Shown: positions 41,478-51,247 of the stretch, one piece after another
Position numbering within the stretch: the stretch's first letter is position 1
Layout: every line of letters starts with the position of its first letter
Source of the DNA: Herbidospora sakaeratensis
GTDB lineage: Bacteria > Actinomycetota > Actinomycetes > Streptosporangiales > Streptosporangiaceae
DNA: 64,000 nucleotides
Assembly: GCF_001570525.1 (NCBI RefSeq)
Contig: NZ_BBXC01000007.1
Coordinates: forward strand, 1,062,679 to 1,126,678
Reading direction: 5' to 3'
Notes under the pieces: generated by a model
Database searches by the model: none
What the model was told of the DNA's origin: nothing
The model's input: only the letters and a program-made list of their open reading frames with translations
Made by a program: the position numbers and the translations under genes

Positions 41478-42799
41478 GGTGGGTGCGTCCCCTCGACTCG
41501 GGGATGCCGGCCGAGGTGGTCGGCGGGAAGGCCCACGGGCTGGGCGTGCTGACCCGGCTCGGGCTGCCGGTGCCGCCCGGGTTCGTCATCGGCGCCGACG
41601 CCTGCCGCGCCTACCTGCGCGACGGCCGCCTGCCCCACGGCCTCGCCGGCGAGGTGCGGGCCGCCGTCGCGGGGCTGGCCGCCGCCGAGGTGTCGGTGCG
41701 GTCGGGCGCGAGCGTCTCGATGCCCGGCATGATGACGACCGTGCTCGGCCTGCCCGCCGACCCGGTCGGGCCCCTCCTCGACGCCGTCGCCGAGGTCTTC
41801 GCGTCGTGGCACACCCCCCGCGCCCGGACGTACCGGGACCTGAACGGCATCCCCCACGACCTCGGCACCGCCGTGACGATCCAGGCCATGGTGTACGGCG
41901 ACCGCGACCCCCGCAGCGGAACGGGCGTCGCCTTCACCCGCGACCCGACCACGGGCGCGCCCGTCCTCTTCGGGGACGTCCTGTTCGGGCGGCGGGGCGA
42001 CGCGGTGGTGTCCGGCCGGGAGCCGACCGTCCCGCTGGGCGAGCTGGCCGCGCGGGAACCGCGCGTGTGGGCCGGGCTGACCCGCGCGGCGGCGCGCGTC
42101 GAGGGCCACTACCGCGACGCCTGCTACCTGGAGTTCACCTACGAGAGCGGCGACCTGTGGTTCCTCCAGGTGCGCCCCGGCCGCTTCACCGGCGCCGCCG
42201 CCGTCGTCGTGGCGGCCGACCTGGCCGACGAGGGCGTCATCGACCGGGCCGAGGCGCTGCTCCGGGTCGCCCCCGCCGACCTGAAGCGGGTCGCCCGCGT
42301 CACGGGCCCGGCCGACGTCGTCGCCCGGGGGCTGGGCGCCTGCCCGGGCGTCGCCACCGGACGGGTCGCCACCAGCGCCGACGCGGCGGTCCGGATGGCC
42401 GCCGCCGGGCCGGTCGTGCTGGTGCGGCCGGAGACCTCCCCGCTCGACCTGCGCGGCATCGCGGCCGCCGCCGGGATCGTCACCGCCCGGGGCGGCCCGG
42501 CCAGCCACGCCGCCGTCGTCGCCCGCGCGATGGGCCGGCCCGCCGTGGTCGGCGCGGCCGGGCTGGTCGTGGCGGCGGGGTCGGTCCGCGCCGGCGACCG
42601 CACCATCCCCGAAGGCGCGCTCGTCACGATCGACGGCACCGGCGGCGAGGTGGCCCTGGGCGAGCCCGCCGTCACCGAGTCGCTCGCCGACGCCCACGTC
42701 CACCGTCTTCTCGGCTGGGCCGACGAGGTCTCGGGCGACGCCTCCGACCGGCCCGGCCCCGACCGGCTGCGGGCGGCCCAGGCCGTGTTGAGACAGTGA
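41474..42799 (+). CDS. Short PPDK/PEP-synthase-like enzyme
   Basis: A 441-residue protein. The N-terminal ATP-grasp region matches pyruvate phosphate dikinase (GGKAHGLGVLTRLGLPVPPG, SVRSGASVSMPGMMTTVLGL, LEFTYESGDLWFLQVRPG). The C-terminal swivelling domain has the phosphohistidine motif ARGGPASHAAVVARAMGRPA. The 300-350-residue PEP/pyruvate TIM barrel of true PPDK (about 870 residues) is missing, so it likely transfers phosphate to another acceptor or partners with a separate subunit. The GTG start overlaps the upstream winged-helix gene. Confidence 0.85.
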   Translation: MRWVRPLDSGMPAEVVGGKAHGLGVLTRLGLPVPPGFVIGADACRAYLRDGRLPHGLAGEVRAAVAGLAAAEVSVRSGASVSMPGMMTTVLGLPADPVGPLLDAVAEVFASWHTPRARTYRDLNGIPHDLGTAVTIQAMVYGDRDPRSGTGVAFTRDPTTGAPVLFGDVLFGRRGDAVVSGREPTVPLGELAAREPRVWAGLTRAAARVEGHYRDACYLEFTYESGDLWFLQVRPGRFTGAAAVVVAADLADEGVIDRAEALLRVAPADLKRVARVTGPADVVARGLGACPGVATGRVATSADAAVRMAAAGPVVLVRPETSPLDLRGIAAAAGIVTARGGPASHAAVVARAMGRPAVVGAAGLVVAAGSVRAGDRTIPEGALVTIDGTGGEVALGEPAVTESLADAHVHRLLGWADEVSGDASDRPGPDRLRAAQAVLRQ

Positions 42800-42880
42800 T
42801 TCGGTCATTTTCGTCCCTTGTGTCGCGTGCCGGTCACGGAGCGTGGGCAGGTCACCGGGCACCGCCTGTGAGGGGACATC

Positions 42881-45136
42881 GTGAACAAGAGGGAAAACCC
42901 GGTCGCCAAGGCCGTGGACAAGGTCATCGACGCGATCTCCGACCACGGCGGGGAGGAGATCCCGGGCCGGCCGGGCAGCCTGCCGCCGCAGGTCGCCGAA
43001 CCGGTCGAGCCGCGCGGCCCGCTGCCGCCCAAGCCCGACCAGCGCGGCCCCGACCCGTTCACGCCGACCGGGCAACCCTCGGGTGAGACCACCGAGAGCC
43101 GGGCGCAGGGCGGCGCCTACCTGACCACCGCGACGGGCACCGAACTACCCGACACCGACCACTCGCTCAAGGCCGGGCCGCGCGGGCCGGTGCTGCTGCG
43201 CGACCACCACCTGCGTGAGAAGATCACCCACTTCGACCACGAACGCATCCCCGAACGCGTCGTGCACGCCCGGGGCGCGGCCGCCCACGGCGTCTTCCGC
43301 GGCTACGGCACCGCCGCGCAGGTCACCAAGGCCGCGTTCCTCGCCAAGGACGTCGAGACGCCGGTCTTCGTGCGGTTCTCCACCGTGCTGGGCTCGCGCG
43401 GCTCGGCCGACGCCGTCCGCGACACCCGGGGCTTCGCGACCAAGTTCTACACCTCCGAGGGCGTCTTCGACCTGGTCGGCAACAACATCCCGGTCTTCTT
43501 CATCCAGGACGCGATCAAGTTCCCCGACGTCATCCACGCCGGCAAGCCGCACCCCGACCGGGAGATCCCGCAGGCGCAGAGCGCCCACGACACCTTCTGG
43601 GACTTCGTCTCGCTGCACACCGAGGCGACCCACCACACGATGTGGAACATGTCCGACCGGGGCATCCCGAGGTCGTACCGGATGATGGAGGGCTTCGGCG
43701 TCCACACCTTCCGGCTGGTCGCCGCCGACGGCGGCACCGTGCTGGCCAAGTTCCACTGGAAGCCGAAGGCGGGCGTGCACTCCCTGGTCTGGGAGGAGGC
43801 CCAGATCGTCAACGGCGTCGACCCCGACTTCCACCGCCGCGACCTGGCCGACGCCATCGAGGCGGGCGCCTACCCGGAGTGGGAGTTCGGCATCCAGGTC
43901 TTCCCCGACTCCCCGGACCAGACGTTCGAGGGAATCGACCTGCTCGACCCGACGAAGATCGTGCCCGAGGAGCTCGCGCCGGTGCAGCCGATCGGCCTGC
44001 TGACCCTGAACGCCAACCCGGTCAACTTCTTCGCCGAGACCGAACAGGTCGCCTTCCACGTCGGGCACCTGGTGCCCGGCATCGACGTGACCGACGACCC
44101 GCTGCTGGCGGGCCGCCTGTTCTCCTACCTCGACACCCAGATCAGCCGCCTGGGCGGGCCGAACTTCGTCCAGCTGCCGATCAACCGGCCGCACTCGCCG
44201 GTCAACGACATGCTGCGCGACGGCATGCACCAGACCGCCGTGCACACGGGGGTCGCGCCCTACCGGCCCAACTCGCTCGACGGCGGCTGCCCGTTCCAGG
44301 CGTCCGGCGGCTACGTGGAGGTGCCGGTCCCGGTCGAGGCGGCGGCTCGTGGACGGGTGGCGCCCGCCTCCTACGACGACCACTTCAGCCAGCCGCGCCT
44401 GTTCTGGCTCAGCATGTCGCCGGTCGAGCAGGCGCACATCATCGCGGCGTACACCTTCGAGCTGAGCAAGGTGTTCGAGCAGGCGATCAGGGAGCGGCAG
44501 CTCCAGGTGCTGGCGCGGGTCGACCCCTACCTGTGCGAGCAGGTGGCGTTCGGTCTCGGCCTGCCGGTCCCCGAGGGCAAACCCGAGGTGTACGTCGAGC
44601 CGAGCCCCGCGTTGTCGCAGGTCGGCCGCCAGTGGCCGACGACGGGCCGGATCATCGGCATCGTCGCCGGCGACGACCTCGACGCCCTGCGCACGGTCCG
44701 CCGGACGGTCCTCGACGGCGGCATGACGCCGCTGGTGATCGCGCCCGCGGGCGGGGTGCTGCCCGGCCCGGGCGACCCGGTGCCGGTCCAGCGCACCTTC
44801 GCCGCCGCCCGCTCGGTCGAGTTCGACGCGATCGTCGTGGCGGGCGCGCCCGCGCCGGGGGCCGACGCGATCGGCGCGCGCGACGCCAAGGCGGGGCTGA
44901 GCGGCCGCGTCGACCCGCGCGTCTCGCTGATGCTGAACGAGGCCTACCGCCACGGCAAGCCGCTGGGCGGCTGGGACGGCGCGGCCGAGGCGTTCGCCTC
45001 GGCGGGCATCCCGCCCGGCGCGCCCGGCGTGGTCGTCGGCGAGGCGGGCCCGGCGGTGCTGGGGGAGGTCGTGACCCTGCTGGGCGGCCACCGCGTCTGG
45101 TCGCGTTTCCCCGCCTCGCTGGGCCCGAACGCCTGA
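42881..45136 (+). CDS. katE: Large-subunit catalase HPII
   Basis: A 751-residue clade II haem catalase decomposing H2O2. It has the active-site region [16 protein letters not shown], the asparagine and phenylalanines of [19 protein letters not shown], and the haem-ligand tyrosine segment [15 protein letters not shown]. The roughly 150-residue C-terminal class I glutamine-amidotransferase-like domain ([15 protein letters not shown]) is typical of HPII. A GTG start follows GAGGGGAC. The gene stands alone, and its 3' end is 4 bp from the convergent EXLDI gene. Confidence 0.95.
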   Translation: MNKRENPVAKAVDKVIDAISDHGGEEIPGRPGSLPPQVAEPVEPRGPLPPKPDQRGPDPFTPTGQPSGETTESRAQGGAYLTTATGTELPDTDHSLKAGPRGPVLLRDHHLREKITHFDHERIPERVVHARGAAAHGVFRGYGTAAQVTKAAFLAKDVETPVFVRFSTVLGSRGSADAVRDTRGFATKFYTSEGVFDLVGNNIPVFFIQDAIKFPDVIHAGKPHPDREIPQAQSAHDTFWDFVSLHTEATHHTMWNMSDRGIPRSYRMMEGFGVHTFRLVAADGGTVLAKFHWKPKAGVHSLVWEEAQIVNGVDPDFHRRDLADAIEAGAYPEWEFGIQVFPDSPDQTFEGIDLLDPTKIVPEELAPVQPIGLLTLNANPVNFFAETEQVAFHVGHLVPGIDVTDDPLLAGRLFSYLDTQISRLGGPNFVQLPINRPHSPVNDMLRDGMHQTAVHTGVAPYRPNSLDGGCPFQASGGYVEVPVPVEAAARGRVAPASYDDHFSQPRLFWLSMSPVEQAHIIAAYTFELSKVFEQAIRERQLQVLARVDPYLCEQVAFGLGLPVPEGKPEVYVEPSPALSQVGRQWPTTGRIIGIVAGDDLDALRTVRRTVLDGGMTPLVIAPAGGVLPGPGDPVPVQRTFAAARSVEFDAIVVAGAPAPGADAIGARDAKAGLSGRVDPRVSLMLNEAYRHGKPLGGWDGAAEAFASAGIPPGAPGVVVGEAGPAVLGEVVTLLGGHRVWSRFPASLGPNA

Positions 45137-45140
45137 GGCG

Positions 45141-45689
45141 CTAGATGTCGAGGTCCTCGACGACGGGCGGCCGGCCGAGATCGGTGATCATGTCGTAGAA
45201 CTCGTCGGGGACCCGGCCGCGCAGCTGCTCGAACGTGTCGAGGACCTCCAGGGTGGCCTCGCCCTGGATGAACCCGTAGTCGGAGTCGGCCAGGCCGAGG
45301 TAGGTGCGCAGCGCCTCGCGGGAGAACAGCCCCGACAACCAGTTCTCGGCGTCGCGGGTCATGCTGTCGGTCCACTCGGGGGAGCGCTCGACGTGCAGGA
45401 CGTACTTGCCCTTGCGGGACCGGTAGACCCGGAAGGTCTCGTTGCGCTGGCCCACCAGGCGGCTCCACTCGCCGAGCAGCACGCCGGAGAACCGCTGCTT
45501 GCGCACCGCCGTGCCCTGGCCGACCTTCACGATGACCTCGTCGTAGCCCTCCTCCCGGCCCTCCTCCATCTCGACGTAGCGCCGCAGGGCGGTGCTGATC
45601 GCGGCCGAGAGCTTGCCCCCGGCGAGCTCGGTGGCCCGCTGGAAGAGCGGCAGGTCGTCGTCGGACACGTAGATCGTCTTATTCGGCAT
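45141..45689 (-). CDS. EXLDI family protein
   Basis: A 182-residue protein of the EXLDI family, recognised by the C-terminal VEDLDI. The N-terminus KTIYVSDDDLPLFQRATEL, SAAISTALRRYVEMEEG resembles a ribbon-helix-helix DNA-binding fold. The remainder is beta-rich. The ATG at 45689 is the natural start. The upstream methyltransferase gene overlaps by 11 bp. Palindromes within the overlap region lie just upstream of this start and suggest autoregulation. The family function is unknown. Confidence 0.82.
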   Translation of the reverse strand: MPNKTIYVSDDDLPLFQRATELAGGKLSAAISTALRRYVEMEEGREEGYDEVIVKVGQGTAVRKQRFSGVLLGEWSRLVGQRNETFRVYRSRKGKYVLHVERSPEWTDSMTRDAENWLSGLFSREALRTYLGLADSDYGFIQGEATLEVLDTFEQLRGRVPDEFYDMITDLGRPPVVEDLDI

Positions 45690-46524
45690 CGTCGGCCTCC
45701 TCCGTATGCGCATAAGTATACGTATGTTGGGCGGAGTGCCACAGCCTGATCTCCGTAGCCGGAAGGCGTTCGGGGAACGGGCCCTGGCCGAGCAATGCTC
45801 GCAGGTCGTGTTCGAAGCCGGCGAGCCGGTCGCCGAACAGGTGCGGCGCGGAGCCGGACCGGGAGAACGTCCACGCCACGAGGTCGTCGGGCGTGCGCTC
45901 GACCACCTCTCCGGCCGGGACGACGATGCGCTCGACCGGGCCGAACCCGGCCCGCGCCAGGACCAGGTCCTCTCTGCCCGGCGTGCCGTTCACGAGCGCG
46001 CCCTGGCCCGCGCGGCGCACCGGGCCCAGATGACGGCGCACCAGGTCGCCGATCTCGGCGTACACGGCAGGGGGCGCGCTCTTGACGTCGCCGACCTGCA
46101 CGAACGCGCCCCCGGGCGCGAGCATGCGCAGCACGGTCGCGGCGACGCGGTCGCGGTCGGTCCAGTGGAACGACTGCGCGAACACCACGGCCTGGAAACC
46201 GCCGCCCAGGTCGCCGGGCAGGTCTTCGGCCCGGCCGAGGACCCAGCGCACGCCCGGCACCTTTCGGCGTCCGGCCCGCCGCCGGGCCTCGGCCAGCATG
46301 CCGGAGTCGGGGTCGAGGCCGATCGTCTCGCCGGCGAGAGGGGCCAGGTCGAGGGTGACGGTCCCCGGGCCGCACCCGACGTCGAGCACCCGGCTCCGGT
46401 GGTCGAGCCCCAGTGCGGCGGCCAGCGTTTCGGCGTAGCCGGGCGCGTAGGGGAGCCGGCCGCGTTCGTAGTGGGCCGCGGCGCCCTCGAAGAGGGTCGC
46501 GTCCCACCGCCATCCGTCAGCCAT
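45679..46524 (-). CDS. SAM-dependent methyltransferase (UbiE/type 11-like)
   Basis: A 281-residue methyltransferase with YERGRLPYAPGYAETLAA, motif I RVLDVGCGPGTVTLDLA, the acidic loop GLDPDSGMLAEAR and FAQSFHWTDRDRVA. The substrate is unknown. Its 3' end overlaps the EXLDI gene by 11 bp, and its 5' end overlaps the MFS gene's 3' end by 8 bp, so it belongs to the run PLP enzyme-MFS-methyltransferase-EXLDI on the minus strand. Confidence 0.84.
   Translation of the reverse strand: MADGWRWDATLFEGAAAHYERGRLPYAPGYAETLAAALGLDHRSRVLDVGCGPGTVTLDLAPLAGETIGLDPDSGMLAEARRRAGRRKVPGVRWVLGRAEDLPGDLGGGFQAVVFAQSFHWTDRDRVAATVLRMLAPGGAFVQVGDVKSAPPAVYAEIGDLVRRHLGPVRRAGQGALVNGTPGREDLVLARAGFGPVERIVVPAGEVVERTPDDLVAWTFSRSGSAPHLFGDRLAGFEHDLRALLGQGPFPERLPATEIRLWHSAQHTYTYAHTEEADDAE
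45705..45726. promoter_or_regulatory. Overlapping palindromes upstream of the EXLDI gene
   Basis: TATGCGCATA (45705-45714) and the 16-bp CATAAGTATACGTATG (45711-45726, two symmetric mismatches around GTATAC) overlap. They lie inside the end of the methyltransferase gene, 16-37 bp upstream of the EXLDI start. The AT-rich composition is unlike the surrounding coding sequence. A site for the ribbon-helix-helix-like EXLDI protein is a reasonable inference. Confidence 0.45.
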
Positions 46525-47689
46525 GCGACCACGGTAGCGGCCGGGTGAGGCCCGAGCGGCCGAGGAGGCGCACGCCCGCCGCGCACCCGGCGCCCAGACC
46601 CGCCAGCACCGCCCACAGCAGGGCGGCGTGGTCGAGCAGCGCCCCCACGGCCAGGTTGCCCGCGGTGATCCCGAGCCCGGCGATCGAGTTGTACAGGCCG
46701 TAGTGGGTGGCGACGAGCCGGCCGCCCGACAGGGCCACCACGGTGTCCATCTCGAACGGGTAGGTCAGCGCCGTGCCGACGCCGAGCAGCGCCGCGCACA
46801 GCAGCACCGCGCCCGGCCACGTCGTCACCAGCAGCGGCGTGAACGCCGCCCCCATCAGGGTCAGCCCCCAGGTCATGGCCTGCGCCGGCGTCCAGCGCGC
46901 CCGCGCCCACGCGGTGATCCGCAGCTGCCCGAGCACCGCGATGCCGCCCGACACCACGAAGAGCAGCGTCACCGAACCCGGGTCGCCGAGGGCCAGCGGC
47001 AGCGCCAGGTAGACCTGGAACGACAACACGTACGACCCCGTCATCGCCCCCGCGAACAGCACGAAGGGCCGGTTGGCCAGCACCGTCCGCCAGTCGGCCA
47101 GCACGCCCGCCGACTCCGTCCGCGCGCCGGGACCGGGCGGCAGCGCGAGCACCTGCACGACCGTCAGCAGCGCGAACAGCCCGGCGGCCACCACGCAGAC
47201 CAGCCGGAAGTCGGCCGCCATCAGGACCAGCCCGACCACCGGCCCGAGCAGGATCCCGCCCTGGTAGAAGACGTTGAACAGGGCGAACGCCTCGACCCGC
47301 CGATCGCCGGCCGAATGGGCGAGATAGGCGCGTACGGCCGGATTGAACAGCGCCCCCGCGAACCCGGTCATCGCCGAGGCGGCCAGCAGCACCGGCAGCG
47401 TGTGCGCGAACCCGAGCAGCGCGAACCCGAGCGTGCGCAGCAGGCACCCGGCGATGATGACCGGCCGGTAGCCGAGCCGGTCGGCGAGGGTGCCGCCGAG
47501 CAGGAACAGGCCCTGCTGGCTCAGGTTGCGCACCCCGAGCACCAGCCCGACGGTCCAGCCCGCGAGGCCCAGCCCGCCCGACAGGTGCCCGGCCAGGAAC
47601 GGCATCAGCAGGTAGAACGCCACGTTGATGGTGAACTGGTTGACCATCAGCAACCGCGCCGTGCCGTCGAACGAGCGCCAGGCCCTCAC
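46517..47689 (-). CDS. MFS transporter
   Basis: A 390-residue major facilitator with 11-12 hydrophobic helices and the loop 2-3 motif [13 protein letters not shown]. Other recognisable parts are [18 protein letters not shown]-like segments ([16 protein letters not shown]). The GTG start overlaps the stop of the upstream cysteine-synthase-like gene (GTGA). It resembles drug or amino acid exporters of the MdtH/siderophore-associated group. Coupling to a PLP enzyme suggests export of that enzyme's product. Confidence 0.87.
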   Translation of the reverse strand: MRAWRSFDGTARLLMVNQFTINVAFYLLMPFLAGHLSGGLGLAGWTVGLVLGVRNLSQQGLFLLGGTLADRLGYRPVIIAGCLLRTLGFALLGFAHTLPVLLAASAMTGFAGALFNPAVRAYLAHSAGDRRVEAFALFNVFYQGGILLGPVVGLVLMAADFRLVCVVAAGLFALLTVVQVLALPPGPGARTESAGVLADWRTVLANRPFVLFAGAMTGSYVLSFQVYLALPLALGDPGSVTLLFVVSGGIAVLGQLRITAWARARWTPAQAMTWGLTLMGAAFTPLLVTTWPGAVLLCAALLGVGTALTYPFEMDTVVALSGGRLVATHYGLYNSIAGLGITAGNLAVGALLDHAALLWAVLAGLGAGCAAGVRLLGRSGLTRPLPWSHG

Positions 47690-48699
47690 CGGACCACCAT
47701 CCGCGTCCAGCGGGTCACCTCGGCCTCGTCGGCCGTCTTGATCTCGTCGGGCTCGGCGGCGGGCGGCCGGTGCAGCAGGCCGTGGGCGGCGCAGTAGGCG
47801 TCGTCGTAGATCGTCGAGCCGTAGCGGGCCGGGCCGTCGGGGAAGACGGCGGCGATCCGGGTGTCCGGCGGCAGCGTGCGGGCCAGCCACGACGCGACGA
47901 CGGTGACCGCGCCGACGCTCCACCCGCCGGTCGTGTAGTGGGTCGCGGCGAGGGTGCGGCAGGCCCAGACCGCCTCGTGCGCGGCGACCCAGTGCACCTC
48001 GTCGAACTCCTCGTGCGCGACGTTGCGCGGGTGGATGCTGCTGCCCAGTCCCCGCATCAGCCGGGGCCGGGCCGGCTGGCCGAAGATCGTCGACCCGACC
48101 GCGTCGACCCCCACCAGGGCGACCCGCCGGTCGTACCGCCGCAGCGCCTTGCTCACCCCGGCCGAGTGGCCGCCGGTCCCGACGCTGCACACCAGCACGT
48201 CGACGCGCCCGAGCTGCTCGACCAGCTCGTCGGCCAGGCCCGCGTAGGCGCCGACGTTGTCGGGGTTGGCGTACTGGTCGGGGCAGTAGGCGCCCGGATG
48301 CTCGGCCAGCAGCTCGGCCACCCGATCGAGCCGGGCCCGCTGCCAGCCGCCGGCCGGATGCGGCCGGGACACCGTCTCGACCCGCACGCCGTAGGCGGTC
48401 AGCAGCCGGTGGACGAGGGTCTCCATGCCGGGATCGGTGACGACGGTGACCGGATGGCCGTAGACGATCCCGGCGAGCGCCAGCCCCAGGCCGAACGTGC
48501 CCGACGTCGACTCGACGATCATCGCGCCGGGGGCGAGCTCGCCCCGTTCCCTGGCCTGTCCGACGATGTGCAGAGCGGCCCGGTCCTTGAGACCACCGGG
48601 GTTGACCGCCTCCAGCTTGGCCCAGAAGCCGCGTCCGGCGGGGGCGAAGGGCGCGGTGATCAGGCGTACCGGGGTGCTGCCCACCAGATGAGAAGACAT
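47686..48699 (-). CDS. PLP-dependent cysteine-synthase-like enzyme
   Basis: A 337-residue fold-type II PLP enzyme. Lys38 in NPGGLKDRA is the Schiff-base lysine, and GTGGHSAG is the phosphate loop. The substrate-binding loop, usually TSGNTG in O-acetylserine sulfhydrylases, reads TSGTFG here (residues 65-70), so the standard Asn is lost and another beta-replacement or eliminase reaction is likely. It is the first gene of the run with MFS, methyltransferase and EXLDI. An alternative TTG start lies at 48711. Confidence 0.85.
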   Translation of the reverse strand: MSSHLVGSTPVRLITAPFAPAGRGFWAKLEAVNPGGLKDRAALHIVGQARERGELAPGAMIVESTSGTFGLGLALAGIVYGHPVTVVTDPGMETLVHRLLTAYGVRVETVSRPHPAGGWQRARLDRVAELLAEHPGAYCPDQYANPDNVGAYAGLADELVEQLGRVDVLVCSVGTGGHSAGVSKALRRYDRRVALVGVDAVGSTIFGQPARPRLMRGLGSSIHPRNVAHEEFDEVHWVAAHEAVWACRTLAATHYTTGGWSVGAVTVVASWLARTLPPDTRIAAVFPDGPARYGSTIYDDAYCAAHGLLHRPPAAEPDEIKTADEAEVTRWTRMVVR

Positions 48700-48811
48700 G
48701 TCGTCACGCAAAGTAACCGAACTTTCCGCGTGTTTGGTGGTGCCCCGCCGCTCCCGGCGGGCGGGGCGGCGGATAATCGATCAGCCCCCCAGCCGTTCCG
48801 AAGGGGGAGAC

Positions 48812-50077
48812 GTGACCCTGTCACGCCGCGCGATGCTCACCGGCCTGCCGCTCTCGCTCATGGCCCGTCCCGCGGCCGCGGTGGCGAGGCCCGTGGGCGC
48901 TCCCGCGGAGGTCGCCCGCGACGAGGTCTACTGGCGCTCGGTGGCGGCGGCGTTCCGGGTCGACCCCGGCTTCGTGAACCTGGAGAACGGCTACTTCGGC
49001 AGCATGCCCGAGCCCGTCCGGCTGGCCTACCACGCCCACTCCGACCGGCTGAACGCCGAGAACAGCCGGTTGTTGCGCACGGCGTACCGGCAGCACGCCG
49101 AGGAGGCCGCCGCCCGCGTCGCGGGCCTGCTCGGCGTGACGAAGGAGGAGATCGCCTTCACCCGGGGCGGCACCGAGGCCCTCCAGAACCTGATCACCGG
49201 CTACCGGCGGCTGGCCCCCGGCGACGCCGTCATGTACGCCGACCTCGACTTCCACACCGGCCAGTCGGCCCTCAGATGGCTGGCCGACCGGCACGGCGCC
49301 CGGGTCGAACGCCTGGTGATCCCCGAACCGGCCACCCGCCAGGCCGTGCTGGACGCCTACGCCGCCGCCCTGGCCACCACCCCGCGCCTGCGGCTGCTCC
49401 TGCTCAGCCACCTGAACAACCGCACCGGCCTGGTCGTGCCGGTGGCCGAGATCACCGAGATGGCCCGGGAGAAGGGCGTCGACGTGATCGTCGACGCCGC
49501 CCACTCGTGGGGCCACCTCGACTTCACCCTGCCGGAGCTGAAGGCCGACTTCGGCGTCTTCTCCCTGCACAAGTGGATGGGCGCGCCCCTGGGCAGCGGC
49601 TTCCTCTACATCCGCAAGGAGCGCCTGGCCGACGTCGCCCCCGTCTTCGGCGACGAGTCGCAGCAGGCCGACATCCGGTCGCGGGTGCACTCGGGCACCA
49701 TGGACGTCGCCCCCATCCTCAGCGTCGGCGCCGCCCTCGACTTCCACGAGACCCTCGGCGCGAAGGTCAAGGAGGCCCGCCTCCGGCACCTGCGCGAGCG
49801 CTGGGTCGACCAGGTCCGCGACCTGCCCGTCGAGATCCTGACCCCCGACGACCCGGCCATGTACGGCGGCATGACCGCCTTCCGGCTCGCGGGCCGCACG
49901 TCCAAGGCCGACAACACCGCCGTCGTCGACCACCTCTACACCCGGCACCGCATCTTCACGGTGCACCGCGACGGCGTCACGAAGGGCGACTGCGTGCGGG
50001 TCACCCCGGCCCTGTTCACCTCGGCCGCCGACGTCGACCGCCTCGCCGCCGCCCTGCGGGAACTCGCCGGGCGCTGA
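48812..50077 (+). CDS. Tat-exported class V aminotransferase-fold protein
   Basis: A 421-residue PLP fold-type I protein with a twin-arginine leader (LSRRAMLTGLPLSLMARPAAA, GTG at 48812 after GGGGGAGA). The core has FTRGGTEALQNLITGY, VDAAHSWGHLDF and the PLP lysine in FSLHKWMGAPLGSGF. It is like isopenicillin-N-epimerase or cysteine-lyase types. Export of a cofactor-bound enzyme fits Tat. The reaction is unknown. A stem GCCCCGCC/GGCGGGGC (48742-48767) and a GATAAT element lie upstream. Confidence 0.84.
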   Translation: MTLSRRAMLTGLPLSLMARPAAAVARPVGAPAEVARDEVYWRSVAAAFRVDPGFVNLENGYFGSMPEPVRLAYHAHSDRLNAENSRLLRTAYRQHAEEAAARVAGLLGVTKEEIAFTRGGTEALQNLITGYRRLAPGDAVMYADLDFHTGQSALRWLADRHGARVERLVIPEPATRQAVLDAYAAALATTPRLRLLLLSHLNNRTGLVVPVAEITEMAREKGVDVIVDAAHSWGHLDFTLPELKADFGVFSLHKWMGAPLGSGFLYIRKERLADVAPVFGDESQQADIRSRVHSGTMDVAPILSVGAALDFHETLGAKVKEARLRHLRERWVDQVRDLPVEILTPDDPAMYGGMTAFRLAGRTSKADNTAVVDHLYTRHRIFTVHRDGVTKGDCVRVTPALFTSAADVDRLAAALRELAGR

Positions 50078-50081
50078 CCCG

Positions 50082-51185
50082 TCAGGCGACGGCGGGCCTG
50101 GCCGGGGGCGGCGGCTCCGGCGGGGACGCGGGCGGGCCGGAGTCGGGGGAGCGGCCCTGGGCGTTGCGGATCAGGGCCACGATCACCGAGGTCACCGGGG
50201 CCGCCAGGAACGCGCCGATGATGCCGGCGACCACGCTGCCGACCGTCAGCGCCAGCAGGATCACCGCGCCCGGCAGGTCGAGCGCCTTGCCGTAGATCAT
50301 CGGCGCCAGCACGTGGCCTTCGAGCTGCTGCACCAGGATCGTCACCGCGATCACGATCAGGGCCACCAGCCAGCCCTTGGCCACGAACGCCACCACCGCC
50401 GCGAGCAGCCCCGCGAACAGCGCGCCGATGACCGGCAGGAACGCGCCCACGAACGTCAGCACCGCGAGCGGCAGCGCGATCGGCACGCCCAGGATCCACA
50501 ACGCGAGGCCGATGAAGAACGCGTCGACGAAGCCGACCGCCGCGACGCCCCGCACGTAGCGGCCGACGACGTCGAAGACGATCTTGCTGGTGGTCATGAT
50601 GTGGTCGCGGCTGCCGCGCGGGGCCAGGTCGGCCACCCAGCGCACCAGGTGGTCGCCGCCGTGGACGAGGTAGACCGCCAGGATGAGGGCCAGCACCCCG
50701 CCGACCACGATCTCGCCGACGGTCTTGACCCCGGTGAGCGCCCCCGAGGCGACCTCGCTGCCGCGCTGCGACAGGAACGTCTGGACGTCGTGCACGATCT
50801 CCTGGATGCGCGCCTGGTCGAAGCCGAAGCGCGCGGCGGTCGCCTGGAGGTCGGTGACGACCTTGCCGATGCTGTCGCTCAGCTCGGCGAAACCGTCGAT
50901 CGTCGGGGGGACCAGCAGCGCGATGACCCCCGCCAGCACGGCGATCACCCCCACGAACGCGAGCAGCGTGGACAGGGCGCGGTTGAGGCCCCACTGGCGC
51001 AGCCGCCGCGCCGGGGGCATCATCAGCGCGGTGATGAAGATCGCGAACACGACGCTGATCGCGACGGTCCTGACCTGGTAGACGATCCACAACACGACCG
51101 CCGTCAGGGCGATCAGGACGAGGATCCGCCCCGCCGTCGCGCTGGCCCTGCGCAGGCCGTCCCCTGTTGCCGCCGGATCTGCCAT
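50082..51185 (-). CDS. AI-2E family transporter
   Basis: A 367-residue membrane protein with about eight helices and the family regions ALTAVVLWIVYQV, FAIFITALMMPPARRL, LGVPIALPLAVLTFVGAFLP and VGSVVAGIIGAFLAAPVTSV. AI-2E proteins are permease-like, and some act in signal export or ion antiport. The substrate is not predictable. It ends 4 bp from the aminotransferase gene, convergent. Confidence 0.87.
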   Translation of the reverse strand: MADPAATGDGLRRASATAGRILVLIALTAVVLWIVYQVRTVAISVVFAIFITALMMPPARRLRQWGLNRALSTLLAFVGVIAVLAGVIALLVPPTIDGFAELSDSIGKVVTDLQATAARFGFDQARIQEIVHDVQTFLSQRGSEVASGALTGVKTVGEIVVGGVLALILAVYLVHGGDHLVRWVADLAPRGSRDHIMTTSKIVFDVVGRYVRGVAAVGFVDAFFIGLALWILGVPIALPLAVLTFVGAFLPVIGALFAGLLAAVVAFVAKGWLVALIVIAVTILVQQLEGHVLAPMIYGKALDLPGAVILLALTVGSVVAGIIGAFLAAPVTSVIVALIRNAQGRSPDSGPPASPPEPPPPARPAVA

Positions 51186-51247
51186 CGGCGTTCCCTCCCC
51201 GTCACGGTCGATGCCCGCCGATGATCCCAGAGATCACCGGGAGGGGG

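Noticed and set aside
48742-48767. GCCCCGCC/GGCGGGGC hairpin upstream of the Tat aminotransferase gene
   Set aside because: It lies inside a divergent promoter gap, so not a convincing terminator. Its role as leader structure cannot be supported.
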